DNA of 64,000 nt, from contig JAYRKL010000023.1 in assembly GCA_041905795.1 (NCBI GenBank), forward strand, positions 1-64,000, in the 5' to 3' direction. Source of the DNA: SHVO01 sp041905795. Its GTDB lineage: Bacteria; Pseudomonadota; Alphaproteobacteria; Rhodospirillales; Rhodospirillaceae. Under the pieces are notes generated by a model that had not been told where the DNA came from, made no database searches, and was given only the letters and a program-made list of their open reading frames with translations. Shown here in pieces: positions 1 to 13,048 of this stretch; positions within the stretch are counted from its first letter, which is position 1, and each line of letters begins with the position of its first letter. The translations under genes were made by a program, and so were the position numbers.

Positions 1-473
1 CGGGGTGCTTTTCACCTTTCCCTCACGGTACTGGTTCACTATCGGTCGATGAGGAGTACTTAGCCTTGGAGGGTGGTCCCCCCATATTCAGGCAGGATTT
101 CACGTGTCCCGCCCTACTCAAGAATTTCTGCCTACGTTACCCATACGGGGCTATCACCCACTATGGCCCGACTTTCCAGACGGTTCTGGTTAGTAAACAA
201 AAACTACTGGGCTAGTCCGCGTTCGCTCGCCACTACTAACGGAGTCTCGTTTGATTTCTTTTCCTGTTGGTACTGAGATGTTTCAGTTCCCAACGTTTGC
301 TTCTGCAACCTATGAATTCAGTTGCAGATACCCTTACGGGTGGGTTTCCCCATTCGGACATGCTCGGATCAAAGAATGCTCCCGTCTCCCCGAGCCTTTT
401 CGCAGGGTGCCACGTCCTTCATCGCCTCTCATCGCCAAGGCATCCACCAGGTGCCCTTATTGCACTTAAGAAC
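1..473 (-). rRNA. rrl: 23S rRNA, 5' part (runs off the window start)
   Basis: The reverse complement matches the 5' domain of bacterial 23S rRNA. The conserved start of the molecule (GCATGGTGGATGCCTTGGC) lies at about 437-455. The gene continues beyond position 1, so only roughly the first 470 bases are present. The exact 5' end is approximate. It is the distal part of the minus-strand rRNA operon that begins near 2778. Confidence 0.95.
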
Positions 474-886
474 CCGCATACTCAGGCGCCGCGGGTGGCG
501 GCACTTGAATTGCAGAAGTGCTTCTCGTCAGACCACCGCTTCCTTTGCATAAAGCAACGGCGGCCTGTGAAGATACAAAACCCGCAAGCGACATCGTCTT
601 TCCGGCCCCAACTAAAAATGAGTACCGGCGACCAACGCCACTTACTTTGCCATGCGACTTGCGGCGCATGGACTTACGGAACTCTGTAATACGGTCGTGC
701 GGACCGCATTACTAAAGACCTTGGTTAATCAACCTATTCACGATGTCAAAGAGCCGAACAGCAAGCTGCCATGCCTAGCATGGACAGATTGCGAAAGAGT
801 TTCCTTAGTAGTGATGGCCCTGCTTCGCCAAGGCTTCGCAGGATATTCGGGACCCAATCCTCCGAAGCGCAACGCGCGAAGGAGGA
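474..886 (-). other. 16S-23S spacer between tRNA-Ala and 23S
   Basis: This 413-base internal transcribed spacer holds no supported protein gene; the short open frames in it are incidental. It contains a boxA-like antitermination site at 742-754. The remainder probably forms the 23S processing stem, but I did not resolve the pairing partner, which would lie outside the window. Confidence 0.8.
742..754 (-). promoter_or_regulatory. boxA antitermination site in the rRNA spacer
   Basis: On the minus strand the sequence reads GCTCTTTGACATC, close to the bacterial rRNA boxA consensus (TGCTCTTTAACA) and to alphaproteobacterial versions. A near-identical copy lies in the operon leader at 2921-2934. 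The spacer copy would reload the NusB/NusE antitermination complex before 23S transcription. Confidence 0.7.
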
Positions 887-962
887 TGGTGGAGCCGGAC
901 GGGATCGAACCGACGACCTCAAGCTTGCAAAGCTAGCGCTCTCCCAACTGAGCTACGGCCCC
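887..962 (-). tRNA. tRNA-Ala (anticodon UGC)
   Basis: The reverse complement starts GGGGCCGTAGCTCAG, has the anticodon loop CTTTGCAAG (anticodon TGC) and the T-loop GGTTCGATCCC, and ends in an encoded CCA. It is 76 nt including CCA. This is the usual second tRNA of an alphaproteobacterial rRNA spacer. Confidence 0.97.
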
Positions 963-998
963 GATCGTTGCCGGCAGGCACCTCGGTCCAGATGAAAG

Positions 999-1075
999 TG
1001 GTGGGCCTAGGAAGACTTGAACTTCCGACCTCACGCTTATCAAGCGCGCGCTCTAACCAACTGAGCTACAGGCCC
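999..1075 (-). tRNA. tRNA-Ile (anticodon GAU)
   Basis: The reverse complement starts GGGCCTGTAGCTCAG, carries the anticodon loop CTTGATAAG (anticodon GAT) and the T-loop GGTTCAAGTC in an A-rich form, and ends in an encoded CCA. It is 77 nt including CCA. It lies 36 nt from tRNA-Ala; the spacer to the 16S end is about 200 nt with no further gene seen. Confidence 0.97.
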
Positions 1076-1277
1076 GTAATTGGGTGTCGCACTCGAAGGC
1101 GCCGCCGCTTTTAGTACGGCGGCTCAAGCGCGTTCCATCACTACGAAAGGGATACGAAGACGGCGCTCCGTTGGAGAGCGCCTCATGGGCCTGAACCCAA
1201 AAGGACTTTTTTAGATGCAAAGTTGTCCGAAGAAGGTGCCTTTGATTTTACTCTCGGGACTTTCTTCAAACATCCTT

Positions 1278-2778
<1,501 letters not shown>

Positions 2779-2920
2779 ACTAAGAGATCCATATGCACAA
2801 ACGCACACATCACGACTTGTGATTTGCGTCACAATTACTTTGATTTGCGCGGATGCGTTTACGGACTTCCGTTTACTCAACGGAACGCCGCCTACGCATC
2901 CCTTTCGTTCGTCTCTTCAC

Positions 2921-2934
2921 GATGTCAAAGAACC
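2921..2934 (-). promoter_or_regulatory. boxA antitermination site in the rRNA leader
   Basis: The minus strand reads GGTTCTTTGACATC, almost identical to the spacer copy at 742-754. It lies about 145 nt upstream of the 16S start and about 100 nt downstream of the promoter, where leader boxA sites are expected. Confidence 0.65.
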
Positions 2935-3029
2935 CCAGACTTTCGAGGCAGCGTGGCGCCCGGAACTTGGCGGGGAAAACCCGCCCTGCTCCGAGAAACC
3001 GTCGTGTGCCCCTCGGCTTGGGAGGCCGG

Positions 3030-3058
3030 TTTCTATGCCCCTGGCCCCCCAAGGTCAA
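3030..3058 (-). promoter_or_regulatory. Promoter of the rRNA operon
   Basis: On the minus strand a -35 element TTGACC (3053-3058) is followed, after 17 bases, by a -10-like TAGAAA (3030-3035). The spacing is ideal, the -35 has five of six consensus bases and the -10 is weaker. It lies about 250 nt upstream of 16S, which fits a leader containing boxA. The start site is inferred. Confidence 0.55.
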
Positions 3059-3123
3059 GCGGTTTTTGCGCAGAAATATTCCTTTTAGAATCAGTCACTT
3101 AGGTGTTTTGGCCGATAAAAAAG

Positions 3124-3132
3124 TTATCCACA
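3124..3132. promoter_or_regulatory. DnaA box upstream of the rRNA promoter
   Basis: TTATCCACA is a perfect match to the consensus DnaA-binding 9-mer. It lies about 66 nt upstream of the -35 of the rRNA promoter, in an AT-rich stretch. A single box does not make an origin; a role in growth-linked control of rRNA transcription is inference. Confidence 0.5.
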
Positions 3133-3291
3133 TTTTGCACAGGCGACCGGTCTTCAGCCTGGAGCGGAGGGCGCCAAAACGCGATTACTATCAATATTTC
3201 CAATATGTTACGGCATATGCGCGGCGGAAATGACTCGTCCGGCCCCGCTTTAACCGGAGTCCTCAAAGGTTTGATTCGCTGCGGGAATTGG

Positions 3292-3320
3292 TTGACAGCC
3301 AGAATCGCCTCCCGCAGATT
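3292..3320 (+). promoter_or_regulatory. Possible promoter of the M23 peptidase gene
   Basis: A perfect -35 TTGACA (3292-3297) is followed after 17 bases by CAGATT (3315-3320), which matches the -10 consensus at only three positions. It lies about 107 nt upstream of the start codon. The call rests mainly on the -35 and the spacing. Confidence 0.35.
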
Positions 3321-3426
3321 TCCACCTGGACAGCGGCAATAATGTCACAACAAGGACAGGCGCCGCCGTTCTAAGAGGGGTTGGGGTTCGTCCCCGGGAC
3401 CGCGTTTCGTTTCTGACTGGGGACTC

Positions 3427-4805
3427 ATGGCAAAACTCGAGCGTTCAGGCCGTCCCGGCCTCATGCTGTGCACCTGTGCGGGCGCCCTGATTGGCGCGTT
3501 GGCCAGCACCCTGGTTCCAACCGCCATTCCGAGCGCCCATAAGATTGCGCTGCCGCGCCTGTCGCTGGCCGACCTGAGCGCGCCCGCGGTTGAAGACGCG
3601 CTTCCCGCCGCCGACGCCACCTGGAGCGACCGCGTGCGCGCGAAACTGCGCAGCGCCATGGGCCTCGCGCGCACCGTCACTTTGCGTTCGGGCGATACGC
3701 TCGCCACCGTGCTTGTGCGCACCGGTCTCGACAAGGTCACAGCCTTCAGCGTTGTCGACGCGGTTCACGCGGTCTACGACCCGAAGAAATTCCGCGCCGG
3801 CCAGGAACTCGAACTCTCGTTCGACGCGCTCGATGATCAAGGCGCCTCCGCGCTGCAGCAGATCAATTTCGAAGTCGGCGCCGGCCATAGCATCATGGTC
3901 AGCCGCGAAGCCGACGGCTCCTTCACAGCAAAAGAAGTCATCGCCGACACGCACCACGAGTTCGCGCGCCTTGAAGGCACCATCGACAGCAGCCTCTATG
4001 ACGCGGCCCAGGAAGCGGGCGTGCCGACGGATGTGCTCACCGATATGGTGAAACTGTTCTCCTACGACGTCGACTTCCAGCGAGATCCGCAGAAAGGCGA
4101 CCGGTTCGCGGTGATGTACGACCGCACCGTGACCGATGACGGCAAGCCGGTGAAGAACCTCGCGATCCAGTACGCGACGATGGTGCTTTCGGGCACGCCG
4201 CTGAAGTTCTACGCCTTCCGTCACGATGACGGTTCCTATGACTTCTACAACGACAAGGGCGAAGGCATCCGCAAGGCGCTCCTGCGCACGCCCGTCAACG
4301 GCGCGGTGCTGACGTCGGGCTTCGGCCTGCGCTTCCACCCGATCCTGGGCTATTCGCGCATGCATCGCGGCGTCGACTTCGGCGTGCCGATGGGAACGCC
4401 GATCATGGCGGCCGGCGACGGCATTATCGAGAAGCGCGGCCCCAACGGCGAATACGGCAACTACATCCGCATCCGCCACAACGCCGATTACGCCACCGGG
4501 TACGCGCATATGAGCCGCTTCGCCTCCGAGTTCACCGTCGGCAGCCGCGTGCGCCAGGGCCAGATCATCGGTTATGTCGGCAAGACCGGCATGGCGACCG
4601 GCCCGCACCTGCACTACGAAGTGATGAAGAACGCCGCCCAGGTGAACCCGGTGAACATCAAGTTCCCGGCCTCGCAAAAGCTCGACGGCAAGGTGCTGGC
4701 GCGCTTCCGCGCCACCCAGGCCGAGGTCGACGCCAAGTTCGCAGCCCTCGGCCAGGCCCAGAAGTATGCCGCCGACAAAGCTCCGGTCGCCGGCGGCGGC
4801 AATAA

Positions 4806-4809
<4 letters not shown>
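3427..4809 (+). CDS. M23-family peptidoglycan endopeptidase, membrane-anchored or exported
   Basis: A predicted zinc metallopeptidase that cuts peptidoglycan cross-links in the periplasm, as MepM-like enzymes do. The 460-residue product has a hydrophobic N-terminal segment (about 12-35) serving as signal or anchor. A LysM/OapA-like region follows at about 85-135, starting LRSGDTLATVLVRTGL. The LytM/M23 domain lies at about 290-410 with zinc-site residues H313 and D317 (MHRGVDFG) and H394/H396 (GPHLHYE). All catalytic ligands are present, so it is probably active rather than a regulatory EnvC-like homologue. It converges tail to tail with clpB, sharing 4 bases at the stops. The specific bond cut cannot be told from sequence. 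Confidence 0.9.
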
Positions 4810-7397
<2,588 letters not shown>

Positions 7398-7477
7398 GGC
7401 GCTCTCTCATGACTGCCCGTGACTGACGGTGCGCGCTTTCACCCCGTTGTAGCGGCGAAACGCCCCTCATGCGGGTG

Positions 7478-7507
7478 TATTTGGGAACTTTACCGCCTGC
7501 CCGCAAG
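7478..7507 (-). promoter_or_regulatory. Candidate heat-shock (RpoH) promoter for clpB
   Basis: On the minus strand CTTGCGG is followed after 15 bases by CCCAAATA. This resembles the RpoH consensus CTTGAAA / CCCCATNT in both the CTTG core and the CCC start. It is about 80-110 bases upstream of the clpB start. RpoH control of clpB is general knowledge; this particular site is a by-eye match. Confidence 0.35.
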
Positions 7508-7526
7508 GTCCGCCGGCAAAAAGCAA

Positions 7527-7557
7527 AGGGCGGCAATGGTTTTTCCATTACCGCCCT
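7527..7557 (-). terminator. Rho-independent terminator of the DUF4167 gene
   Basis: A 13-bp stem (AGGGCGGYAATGG and its complement) encloses a 5-base loop. On the minus strand the single imperfect pair is G-U, and the stem is followed by TTTGCTTTTTG. This supports termination of the minus-strand gene at 7639-8331, upstream of the clpB promoter. Confidence 0.75.
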
Positions 7558-7638
7558 GCGAGAGGCCTCGTGAATGATCGGGATCAACCGGTGGGAGTCT
7601 CTTGCGGAAAACCGGCATCCGCTTTTCCGCAAGATGCT

Positions 7639-8331
7639 CTATTCGGCATCCGCGCCTTGGTTTTGCCGGTCGCCGCCCCGTCCGCGGCGGCGGCGACCAC
7701 CCTGGCGACCGCCTTCCTCGCCGCCTTCGGCGCGCGCCGGCGGCTGACGGTTGTCGGACGCGGGCACGTCCTGCCCGGCGTTCATTCCCAGAATACCCGG
7801 CGGCAACCCGATATCCTCGCCGTGGGCCTGCGCGGCGCGCGGCTGTTCGCGCGCCGGTTCCTGTTGCGCCGGCGCGTGCTGGTATTGGGGCTGCTGATAC
7901 TGCGGCTGCTGGTGTTGGGCCTGATAGGGCTGGTGAGCCTGCGGCTGCTGGCCGTGCGCCTGATCGTTGAAGGCGGGCTGCTGATCTCCGTCGAAGCCGC
8001 CCTGATTGTAGTTCTGACCGTTGTTGCCGCCGTTCTGATTGTAGTTCTGGTGGCGGTTGCCGTTGTTTTGCTGCTGCTCGAAACGGGCGTTCAGCACCCG
8101 GTAGTAATGGTCGGCATGCTGGAAATAATTCTCCGCCAGGACGCGGTCTCCGGCCGAACTGGCGTCGCGCGCCATGGCCAGATATTTCTCCATCAGCTGC
8201 TGCGCGTTGCCGCGCATGCGCTGGCCGCCGTCGAAATTCGGATTACGTCCGCCGCCGCCCCCCATGGGGCGCGGCTTACCATTGTTGTTACGGCCACGCT
8301 GACGGTTTTTCATGTTGTTTGGCTTATTCAT
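7639..8331 (-). CDS. DUF4167-domain RNA-binding-like protein with Q/N-rich tail
   Basis: A conserved alphaproteobacterial protein of unknown function. The N-terminal 75 residues carry the DUF4167 domain (basic RQRGRNNNGK stretch, then a helical part containing AENYFQHADHYYRVL). After it comes a long low-complexity segment rich in Gln, Asn and His (repeats such as QYQQPQYQ). The C-terminus is Arg/Gly-rich (GGRRRRGRGGD). The basic ends and disordered middle suggest nucleic-acid binding or condensate formation, which is inference. I prefer the ATG at 8331 (MNKPNN), with GAGGA 12 bases upstream; a GTG at 8355 would add eight residues. It lies between prmC and clpB, a conserved position, and has its own terminator. 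Confidence 0.85.
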   Translation of the reverse strand: MNKPNNMKNRQRGRNNNGKPRPMGGGGGRNPNFDGGQRMRGNAQQLMEKYLAMARDASSAGDRVLAENYFQHADHYYRVLNARFEQQQNNGNRHQNYNQNGGNNGQNYNQGGFDGDQQPAFNDQAHGQQPQAHQPYQAQHQQPQYQQPQYQHAPAQQEPAREQPRAAQAHGEDIGLPPGILGMNAGQDVPASDNRQPPARAEGGEEGGRQGGRRRRGRGGDRQNQGADAE

Positions 8332-8575
8332 CAAGTGAGTGGTTCCTCGGGGCACAATACCCCCGTCGAGAGACCCTATGATCAGAACGCGGCACCCAAG
8401 TGTGCGCCATCACATCTCATTTTGGGGGGTCCTCGAATTCCCTAGGCTGGTCTAACACCAGCACCCCTCCCAGAGGGCCTTAAAGGCGGGAATTCGCTTT
8501 CGCATAGGATGGTATTCAGCTTGCCGGGGATTTCCAACCCCTTTTTTTGCCCATCAGAAAGTCCGGAAAACCGCC

Positions 8576-9415
8576 TTAAACGGCAAAATGCAGGCACCGC
8601 TCGATACCGCCCAGGTCGCGGCGGCGATCAAGGAGTCGCAAGCCGGCGGCTTTCGCCAGACCGGCGACGGCGTCGCCCTGGCCCTCGCCGATCTCCAGAA
8701 AAACCTGGGCGCCGGGCGCCAGCAGCGCGGCAACCGGCGCCAGCAGCACCCGGTAGGCCGCAAGCCCATCGCCGCCGTCGGTGAGGGCGCGCTTGGGGTC
8801 GTAGAGCCGCACCTCGGGCGCGAGGCCAGCGTAATCCGCGCCGGTGATGTAAGGCGGGTTGCTGACAATGATGTCGAAGGCGCCGTCCAACCCCTCGGTC
8901 CAATCGCCCATACGGAAGCACGCACGGGCCTCGAGACCCAGCGTGCGGGCATTTTCCTTCGCCACCGCAACGGCGCCGGGGTCGATATCGACGCCGGTGG
9001 CCGTCGCCTCCGGCCAGTTGGCGAGGATCGCCAGCGGGATGCAGCCGGTGCCGGTGCCGAGATCGAGAATGCGCGGCGCCGTCATGGCGGCGCGAAGCTC
9101 CAGCACGGCGTCCACCAGGGCCTCGCTGTCGGGCCTGGGATCGAGCGTATCCGGCGTGATCTTGAACGGCAGTCCGTAGAATTCGCGCATCCCGAGGATG
9201 CGCGACACCGGTTCATGGGCGAGGTGGCGGCGGGCGAACCCGCGCAAGGCCGCGAGGTCCTGAACGGTAAGTTCCACCTCGCCGCGGGCGAACAGGAGGC
9301 TGGGTTCGAGGTTCAGCACGCGGCCGACGAGGATGCGGGCGTCGAGACGGGCGGACTCAAAACCGGCGGCGGCGAAGTCCCGCGTCAGTTCGGCGACGGC
9401 GTCCGCCGCTTTCAT
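8576..9415 (-). CDS. prmC: Release factor glutamine N5-methyltransferase PrmC
   Basis: Methylates the glutamine of the GGQ motif in RF1 and RF2, using S-adenosylmethionine, which raises peptide release. The 279-residue protein has an N-terminal helical domain (1-85) that recognises the release factor and a Rossmann methyltransferase domain. The SAM-binding motif is DLGTGTG (118-124) and the substrate-glutamine motif NPPY is at 186-189. It starts one base after the prfA stop, so enzyme and substrate are made from the same transcript. No oddity is seen; 220 bases without a supported gene separate it from the DUF4167 gene start. Confidence 0.97.
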   Translation of the reverse strand: MKAADAVAELTRDFAAAGFESARLDARILVGRVLNLEPSLLFARGEVELTVQDLAALRGFARRHLAHEPVSRILGMREFYGLPFKITPDTLDPRPDSEALVDAVLELRAAMTAPRILDLGTGTGCIPLAILANWPEATATGVDIDPGAVAVAKENARTLGLEARACFRMGDWTEGLDGAFDIIVSNPPYITGADYAGLAPEVRLYDPKRALTDGGDGLAAYRVLLAPVAALLAPGAQVFLEIGEGQGDAVAGLAKAAGLRLLDRRRDLGGIERCLHFAV

Positions 9416-9416
9416 G

Positions 9417-10487
9417 TCAATTCATCGCCGCCAACCGCGCCGCCTGGTCCTCGGCGGTCAGCGCATCGACCAATTCGTCCAGCCCGGCGCCGTCCATGAC
9501 CTCTTCGATCTTGTAGAGGGTCAGATTGATGCGGTGATCGGTGACGCGTCCCTGAGGGTAATTGTAGGTGCGGATGCGTTCGGAGCGGTCGCCCGAACCC
9601 ACCTGGCTCTTGCGGTCGGCGGAGCGTTTCGCGTCCAGCGCCTGGCGCTGCACGTCATAGAGCCGCGCCTTCAGGATGCTCATGGCACGGTCGCGGTTCT
9701 TATGCTGGGACTTGTTTTCCTGGCACTTGACGAAGAACCCGGTGGGGATATGGGTGATGCGCACCGCGCTGTCGGTCTTGTTGACGTGCTGGCCGCCCGC
9801 GCCCTGCGAGCGCATGGTTTCGATGCGCAGATCGGCGGGGTTGATCTCGATGTCCACGTCCTCGGCTTCCGGCATCACCGCCACCGTGGCGGCGGAAGTA
9901 TGGATACGGCCCTGGGCTTCGGTGGCCGGCACGCGCTGCACGCGGTGGACACCGGATTCGAACTTCAGGCGCGCGAACACGTTGCGGCCGGTAACGTTGG
10001 CTATCGCTTCCTTGAAGCCGCCGATGCCGGTTTCACTGATGTCGACGACCTCGAACTTCCAGCCTTTGCGGGCGGCGTAGCGTTCGTACATGCGGAACAG
10101 ATCGGCCGCGAACAGCGCGGCTTCCTCGCCGCCGGTGCCGGCGCGCACTTCCAGGATCGCGTTCTTGGCGTCGGCTTCGTCCTTGGGGATCAGGGCCAGC
10201 TGCACCTGCGCTTCCAGATCGCGCACCTCGGCCTTGAGGCGATGGAACTCCTCCTCGGCCAGCGCCCGCATTTCCGCATCGTCGCCGGTGGCCATGGCTT
10301 CGGCATCGGCGAGTTCTGCACGCGTGCGGCGCAGGGCCTGGATCTGTTCGACGATCGGCCCCAGGTCCGAATATTCCTTGCTGAGTTGCGCGAACTTGGC
10401 GGCGCCGGACGATTCATTCATCAGCGCCTGAAGCTCGTCGTAGCGCGTCAGGAGACGGCTGAGATTTTCTTCGAAATTGAACGCCAT
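9417..10487 (-). CDS. prfA: Peptide chain release factor 1
   Basis: Recognises UAA and UAG in the ribosomal A site and triggers hydrolysis of peptidyl-tRNA. The 356-residue product has the codon-reading PAT tripeptide (187-189), which marks RF1 rather than RF2 (SPF), and the catalytic GGQ at about 231-233 in the context GAGGQHVNKTDS. It is three bases downstream of hisS and one base upstream of prmC, giving a tight hisS-prfA-prmC operon. Length matches the family. Confidence 0.98.
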   Translation of the reverse strand: MAFNFEENLSRLLTRYDELQALMNESSGAAKFAQLSKEYSDLGPIVEQIQALRRTRAELADAEAMATGDDAEMRALAEEEFHRLKAEVRDLEAQVQLALIPKDEADAKNAILEVRAGTGGEEAALFAADLFRMYERYAARKGWKFEVVDISETGIGGFKEAIANVTGRNVFARLKFESGVHRVQRVPATEAQGRIHTSAATVAVMPEAEDVDIEINPADLRIETMRSQGAGGQHVNKTDSAVRITHIPTGFFVKCQENKSQHKNRDRAMSILKARLYDVQRQALDAKRSADRKSQVGSGDRSERIRTYNYPQGRVTDHRINLTLYKIEEVMDGAGLDELVDALTAEDQAARLAAMN

Positions 10488-10490
10488 GGC

Positions 10491-11729
10491 TCAGCTCTTC
10501 AGCGCCTGGGCGATCTCGGCCATCGGCACTTTCCGCTGCTCGCCGCTATCGAGGTCCCGCAACGTGACGGCGCCGTCGCGCACTTCGTCGGCGCCGAGGA
10601 TCAGGGCGACGCGCGCCTTCACCTTGTCGGCGCGCTTCATGCGCTTGCCCATATTGCCGCCGTAGCCGATGTCCACGGCGAAGCCCTGCCGGCGCAGGTC
10701 GTGGGCGAGTTTTTCCGCCACCGCGCTTTCCGCGTCGCCGACCGGAATCACCGCCACCGGACGCACCGCCGCCGGCGGCGCGGGGATCAGCATCGCCAGG
10801 CGTTCGACGCCCGCCGCCCAGCCGACGCCGGGGGTCGCGGGGCCGCCCATGGAGGGGATCAACCCGTCATAGCGCCCGCCCGCCAGCACCGTGCCCTGCG
10901 CGCCCAAGGCATCGGTCGTGAACTCAAATGCCGTGTGGGAATAGTAGTCGAGGCCGCGCACCAGGCCGGGATTGAGGACGAACGGCACCTCCAGGCGCGC
11001 GAGGCCGTCCTTCACCGCCTCAAAAAAGTCTTTCGACGCTGGGTTGAGGTAGTCGGTATAGCGCGGCGCGTTGGCGACCAGCACCTTGTCCGCCGGATCC
11101 TTGGAATCAAGGATGCGCAGCGGATTCCGTTCCAGGCGCTCGCGGCTCTCGGGCGACAGCGTCTCCAGGTGGCCGGCCAGGAAAGCGATCAGGGCGCCGC
11201 GGTAGGCGGTGCGGCTTTCGCCGTCGCCGAGCGAATTCAGCTCGACCCTGATGTTTCCGGCGACACCCAGCGCCGTCAGGATGTGGTGACCGAGGGCGAT
11301 CACTTCCACATCCGCCTGCGGGCCGGGCACGCCGATCAACTCCACGCCGATCTGGTGGAACTGGCGTTGGCGGCCTTTCTGCGGGCGCTCATAGCGGAAC
11401 ATGGCTTCGCGGTAGAAGAATTTGAGCGGCGTCTGCTGCGCGAGCCCGCCGGAAATGAAGGCGCGCGCCACACCGGCCGTGCCCTCGGGCCGCAAGGTGA
11501 TGCGTTCTCCGCCCTTGGTCTCGAAGGTGTACATCTCCTTGGTGACGATATCGGTGGTGTCGCCCAGGGTGCGCGTGAACACCTCGGTCGCCTCGAACAC
11601 CGGGGTTGCGATCTCGCCATAGCCGTAGCGGCCGGCGACGTCGAAGGCGGTGTCCTCGACCAGGCGATGACGCCTGATGTCGTCGAACATCAAGTCGTGG
11701 GTGCCGCGGACGGGTTGAAGATTTGACAC
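10491..11729 (-). CDS. hisS: Histidyl-tRNA synthetase
   Basis: Class II aminoacyl-tRNA synthetase charging tRNA-His. The 412-residue product shows the motif 2 region (FRYERPQKGRQRQFHQ), the histidine-specific segment RGLDYYSHTAFEF, the AGGRYDGL motif and a C-terminal anticodon-binding domain (about 325-412). The start is GTG at 11729, supported by a GAGG Shine-Dalgarno about 7 bases upstream. It heads a run with prfA and prmC and lies 61 bases from ispG. Confidence 0.97.
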   Translation of the reverse strand: MSNLQPVRGTHDLMFDDIRRHRLVEDTAFDVAGRYGYGEIATPVFEATEVFTRTLGDTTDIVTKEMYTFETKGGERITLRPEGTAGVARAFISGGLAQQTPLKFFYREAMFRYERPQKGRQRQFHQIGVELIGVPGPQADVEVIALGHHILTALGVAGNIRVELNSLGDGESRTAYRGALIAFLAGHLETLSPESRERLERNPLRILDSKDPADKVLVANAPRYTDYLNPASKDFFEAVKDGLARLEVPFVLNPGLVRGLDYYSHTAFEFTTDALGAQGTVLAGGRYDGLIPSMGGPATPGVGWAAGVERLAMLIPAPPAAVRPVAVIPVGDAESAVAEKLAHDLRRQGFAVDIGYGGNMGKRMKRADKVKARVALILGADEVRDGAVTLRDLDSGEQRKVPMAEIAQALKS

Positions 11730-11790
11730 GGGATAGCCTCGCAGAAAATGGGAACGACGCCGACGCAGGAGTAGCTAGCCGGAAGGCCCG

Positions 11791-12921
11791 CTACTCGGCG
11801 GCGTGCGAATGCTTTCCCGCTGCTTTGGCGGCTTCGATCTCGGCGGCGCGCTTCTCGACCAGTTTGACTATATGGTCGATCTTGTCTTCGTCGTTGATGT
11901 TATGGTCGGGGATGCCGCCCACATACATCTTGTGGCTGCCGTTGCCGCCGCCGGTGAGGCCGATGTCGGTCTCGCGCGCTTCGCCCGGACCGTTGACCAC
12001 GCAGCCGATGATCGACAGCGATACCGGCGTGGCGATATGGGCCAGGCGCTGCTCGAGGATTTCGACGGTCTTGATGACGTTGAAGCCCTGACGGGCGCAG
12101 CTCGGGCAGGAGACGATGCGCACGCCGCGGTGGCGCAGGTCGAGCGACTTGAGCATCTCGAAGCCGACGCGCACTTCCTCCGCCGGCTCCGCCGACAGCG
12201 AAACGCGGATGGTGTCGCCGATGCCGGCCCACAGCAAAGAACCCATGCCAATCGAGGACTTCACCGTGCCCGAGCGCAAGCCGCCGGCCTCGGTGATACC
12301 CACATGCAAAGGATAGTCGCAGGCGTCGGCCAGCGCCTGATAGGCCGCGACCGCGAGGAACACGTCCGAGGCCTTGACGCTGATCTTGAATTCGCGGAAG
12401 TCGTTGTCTTCAAGAATTCTGGCATGTTCGAGGGCGCTTTCGACCATGGCGTCGGGGCACGGCTCGCCGTAACGCTCGAGCAGGTGTTTTTCCAGGCTGC
12501 CGGCGTTGACGCCGATGCGCATGGAGCAGCCGTGGTCCTTGGCCGCCTGCACCACGTCCTTCACGCGCTGCGCGTTGCCGATATTGCCGGGATTGATTCG
12601 CAGGCAGGCCGCGCCGGCCTCGGCGGCTTCGATGGCGCGCTTATAGTGGAAGTGGATATCGGCCACGACCGGCACCGAGACGCCGCGCACGATATCCTTG
12701 AGCGCGGCGGTGGACTCTTCATCGGGGCAGGACACGCGCACGATATCCGCACCGGCCAGCTCCGCGGTCTTGATCTGCGCGATGGTCGCCTTGGCGTCGC
12801 TGGTCAGCGTGTTGGTCATGGTCTGCACGCTGATGGGCGCGCCGCCGCCCACGGCCACTTTGCCGACATGGATCTGCCGGGACGTGCGGCGCTGGATGTC
12901 GCGGTAGGGGCGCAGGCTCAT
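11791..12921 (-). CDS. ispG: 4-hydroxy-3-methylbut-2-enyl diphosphate synthase IspG (GcpE)
   Basis: Iron-sulfur enzyme of the non-mevalonate (MEP) isoprenoid pathway, converting the cyclic diphosphate MEcPP to HMBPP. The TIM-barrel part opens with RRTSRQIHVG and GGAPISVQTMT. The C-terminal part carries the [4Fe-4S] ligands in SCPSCARQG and IGCVVNGPGEA. I choose the ATG at 12921 (MSLRPYRD, 376 residues), the usual IspG start. An upstream in-frame extension to 13011 is possible but lacks family similarity. It lies between rodZ and hisS on the same strand, as in related genomes. Confidence 0.96.
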   Translation of the reverse strand: MSLRPYRDIQRRTSRQIHVGKVAVGGGAPISVQTMTNTLTSDAKATIAQIKTAELAGADIVRVSCPDEESTAALKDIVRGVSVPVVADIHFHYKRAIEAAEAGAACLRINPGNIGNAQRVKDVVQAAKDHGCSMRIGVNAGSLEKHLLERYGEPCPDAMVESALEHARILEDNDFREFKISVKASDVFLAVAAYQALADACDYPLHVGITEAGGLRSGTVKSSIGMGSLLWAGIGDTIRVSLSAEPAEEVRVGFEMLKSLDLRHRGVRIVSCPSCARQGFNVIKTVEILEQRLAHIATPVSLSIIGCVVNGPGEARETDIGLTGGGNGSHKMYVGGIPDHNINDEDKIDHIVKLVEKRAAEIEAAKAAGKHSHAAE

Positions 12922-13048
12922 GGCAAGCTCATGAATAAGGGGGAATTTCCCCTGGGGTTTCCGGGGCTTATACCGCAAAACCGGGCGCGCGCCAAAGGCC
13001 GTTGGCGGCAACGTCCAAGCCGTTGCGGATGCACGTTAATTGCCGGGC

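Larger units (their letters stand above)
2779..3426. other. rRNA leader and divergent control region without a gene
   Basis: These 648 bases separate the 16S gene (minus) from the M23 peptidase gene (plus). The short open frames have no recognisable product. The region holds the leader boxA (2921-2934), an rrn promoter (3030-3058), a DnaA box (3124-3132) and a possible promoter for the peptidase gene (3292-3320). The stretch 3080-3220 is clearly more AT-rich than its surroundings. Confidence 0.75.

Noticed and set aside
473..886. Short open frames in the rRNA spacer
   Set aside because: They overlap transcribed spacer with a boxA site and show no protein similarity.
8356..8575. Gap between prmC and DUF4167 with small hairpins (GCTGGT/ACCAGC) and a T-run near 8545
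   Set aside because: The hairpins are short, and the T-run lies on the plus strand where no gene ends, so I do not call a terminator or RNA gene.
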